Below are positions 63,953 through 64,000 of a stretch of DNA of 64,000 bases, piece after piece. The position numbers and the translations under genes were made by a program. The notes beneath the pieces are model-generated. The model made no database searches. It had not been told where the DNA came from and worked only from the letters and a program-made list of their open reading frames with translations. Position 1 is the first letter of the stretch. The number at the start of each line of letters is the position of its first letter. Origin of the DNA: Nostoc sp. CENA543 (GTDB taxonomy: Bacteria > Cyanobacteriota > Cyanobacteriia > Cyanobacteriales > Nostocaceae); assembly GCF_002896875.1 (NCBI RefSeq), contig NZ_CP023278.1, positions 4,534,501 to 4,598,500 on the forward strand. The letters run 5' to 3'.

Positions 63953-64000
63953 AAACGAATAAGAGTGTAAGGGTGTACGGGTTTGCGACACACAACCCAT
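63953..64000. repeat. Repeat DNA at the window's end
   Basis: It holds gagtgtaagggtgtacggg-type repeat units after the last stop codon. No gene is seen. Confidence 0.5.

Overview
The window comes from a filamentous, probably heterocyst-forming cyanobacterium of the Nostoc/Anabaena type. The evidence is photosystem II psbD, light-dependent protochlorophyllide reductase, a cyanobacterial uptake hydrogenase (hupSL) with its hyp maturation genes, many HIP1-type gcgatcgc octamers, and dense short tandem repeats (runs of gaatttt, tgggcat, tagtcat and tgctgag) in the intergenic DNA. All assignments were made by reading translated sequence and motifs; no database search was run.

Layout. 0-3 kb holds an SPFH protein, folP and tpiA. 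At 3.3-4.9 kb is a 22-repeat CRISPR array with no cas genes in the window. At 5-9.5 kb are an AraC regulator with an alpha/beta hydrolase, a small MITE-like element, and a coq4-like gene cut in two by a 1504-bp insertion sequence. At 9.7-19.8 kb, all on the minus strand, lies the hydrogenase maturation block: TPR protein, two small membrane proteins, NifU-like protein, NHL-repeat protein, hypF, hypC, hypD, a tautomerase, hypE, hypA and hypB. At 20.4-26.4 kb is the structural locus. A first hupS copy is truncated by an ISAs1-type element. Next come a remnant that looks like the end of an IS200/IS605 element and second copies of the two small membrane-protein genes. Intact hupS and hupL follow. 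Both hupS upstream regions carry a perfect GTA-N8-TAC NtcA-type box.

26.5-44.3 kb is mostly housekeeping: a peptidoglycan-binding peptidase, an ECF-type ATPase, solitary psbD, a highly structured RNA with its own terminator, a pterin dehydratase, an SLH porin, Rrf2 plus cysteine synthase, a DnaJ protein, signal peptidase I, a rhodanese, a PIN toxin-antitoxin pair, por, and YihY/BrkB. At 44.5-46.5 kb is a compact type II restriction-modification system with a C-protein-like regulator and matching repeated operators. At 47.6-49.1 kb are three small double-glycine-leader peptides without an exporter. At 49.5-64 kb are thrC, a MocR/flavoprotein pair, a three-gene set (DUF692/MNIO-type enzyme, helper-like protein, membrane protein with a Cys/Gly/Ser tail), a cobyrinate diamide synthase, and a large protein joining a glycosidase-like domain to an aspartyl-protease-like domain.

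The points most worth a second look are the structured RNA at 31.69-31.92 kb, the MNIO/Cys-tail locus at 53.6-56.1 kb, the orphan GG-leader peptides, the duplicated and broken hupS locus, and tandem-repeat DNA translated in frame inside hypF and cobB.
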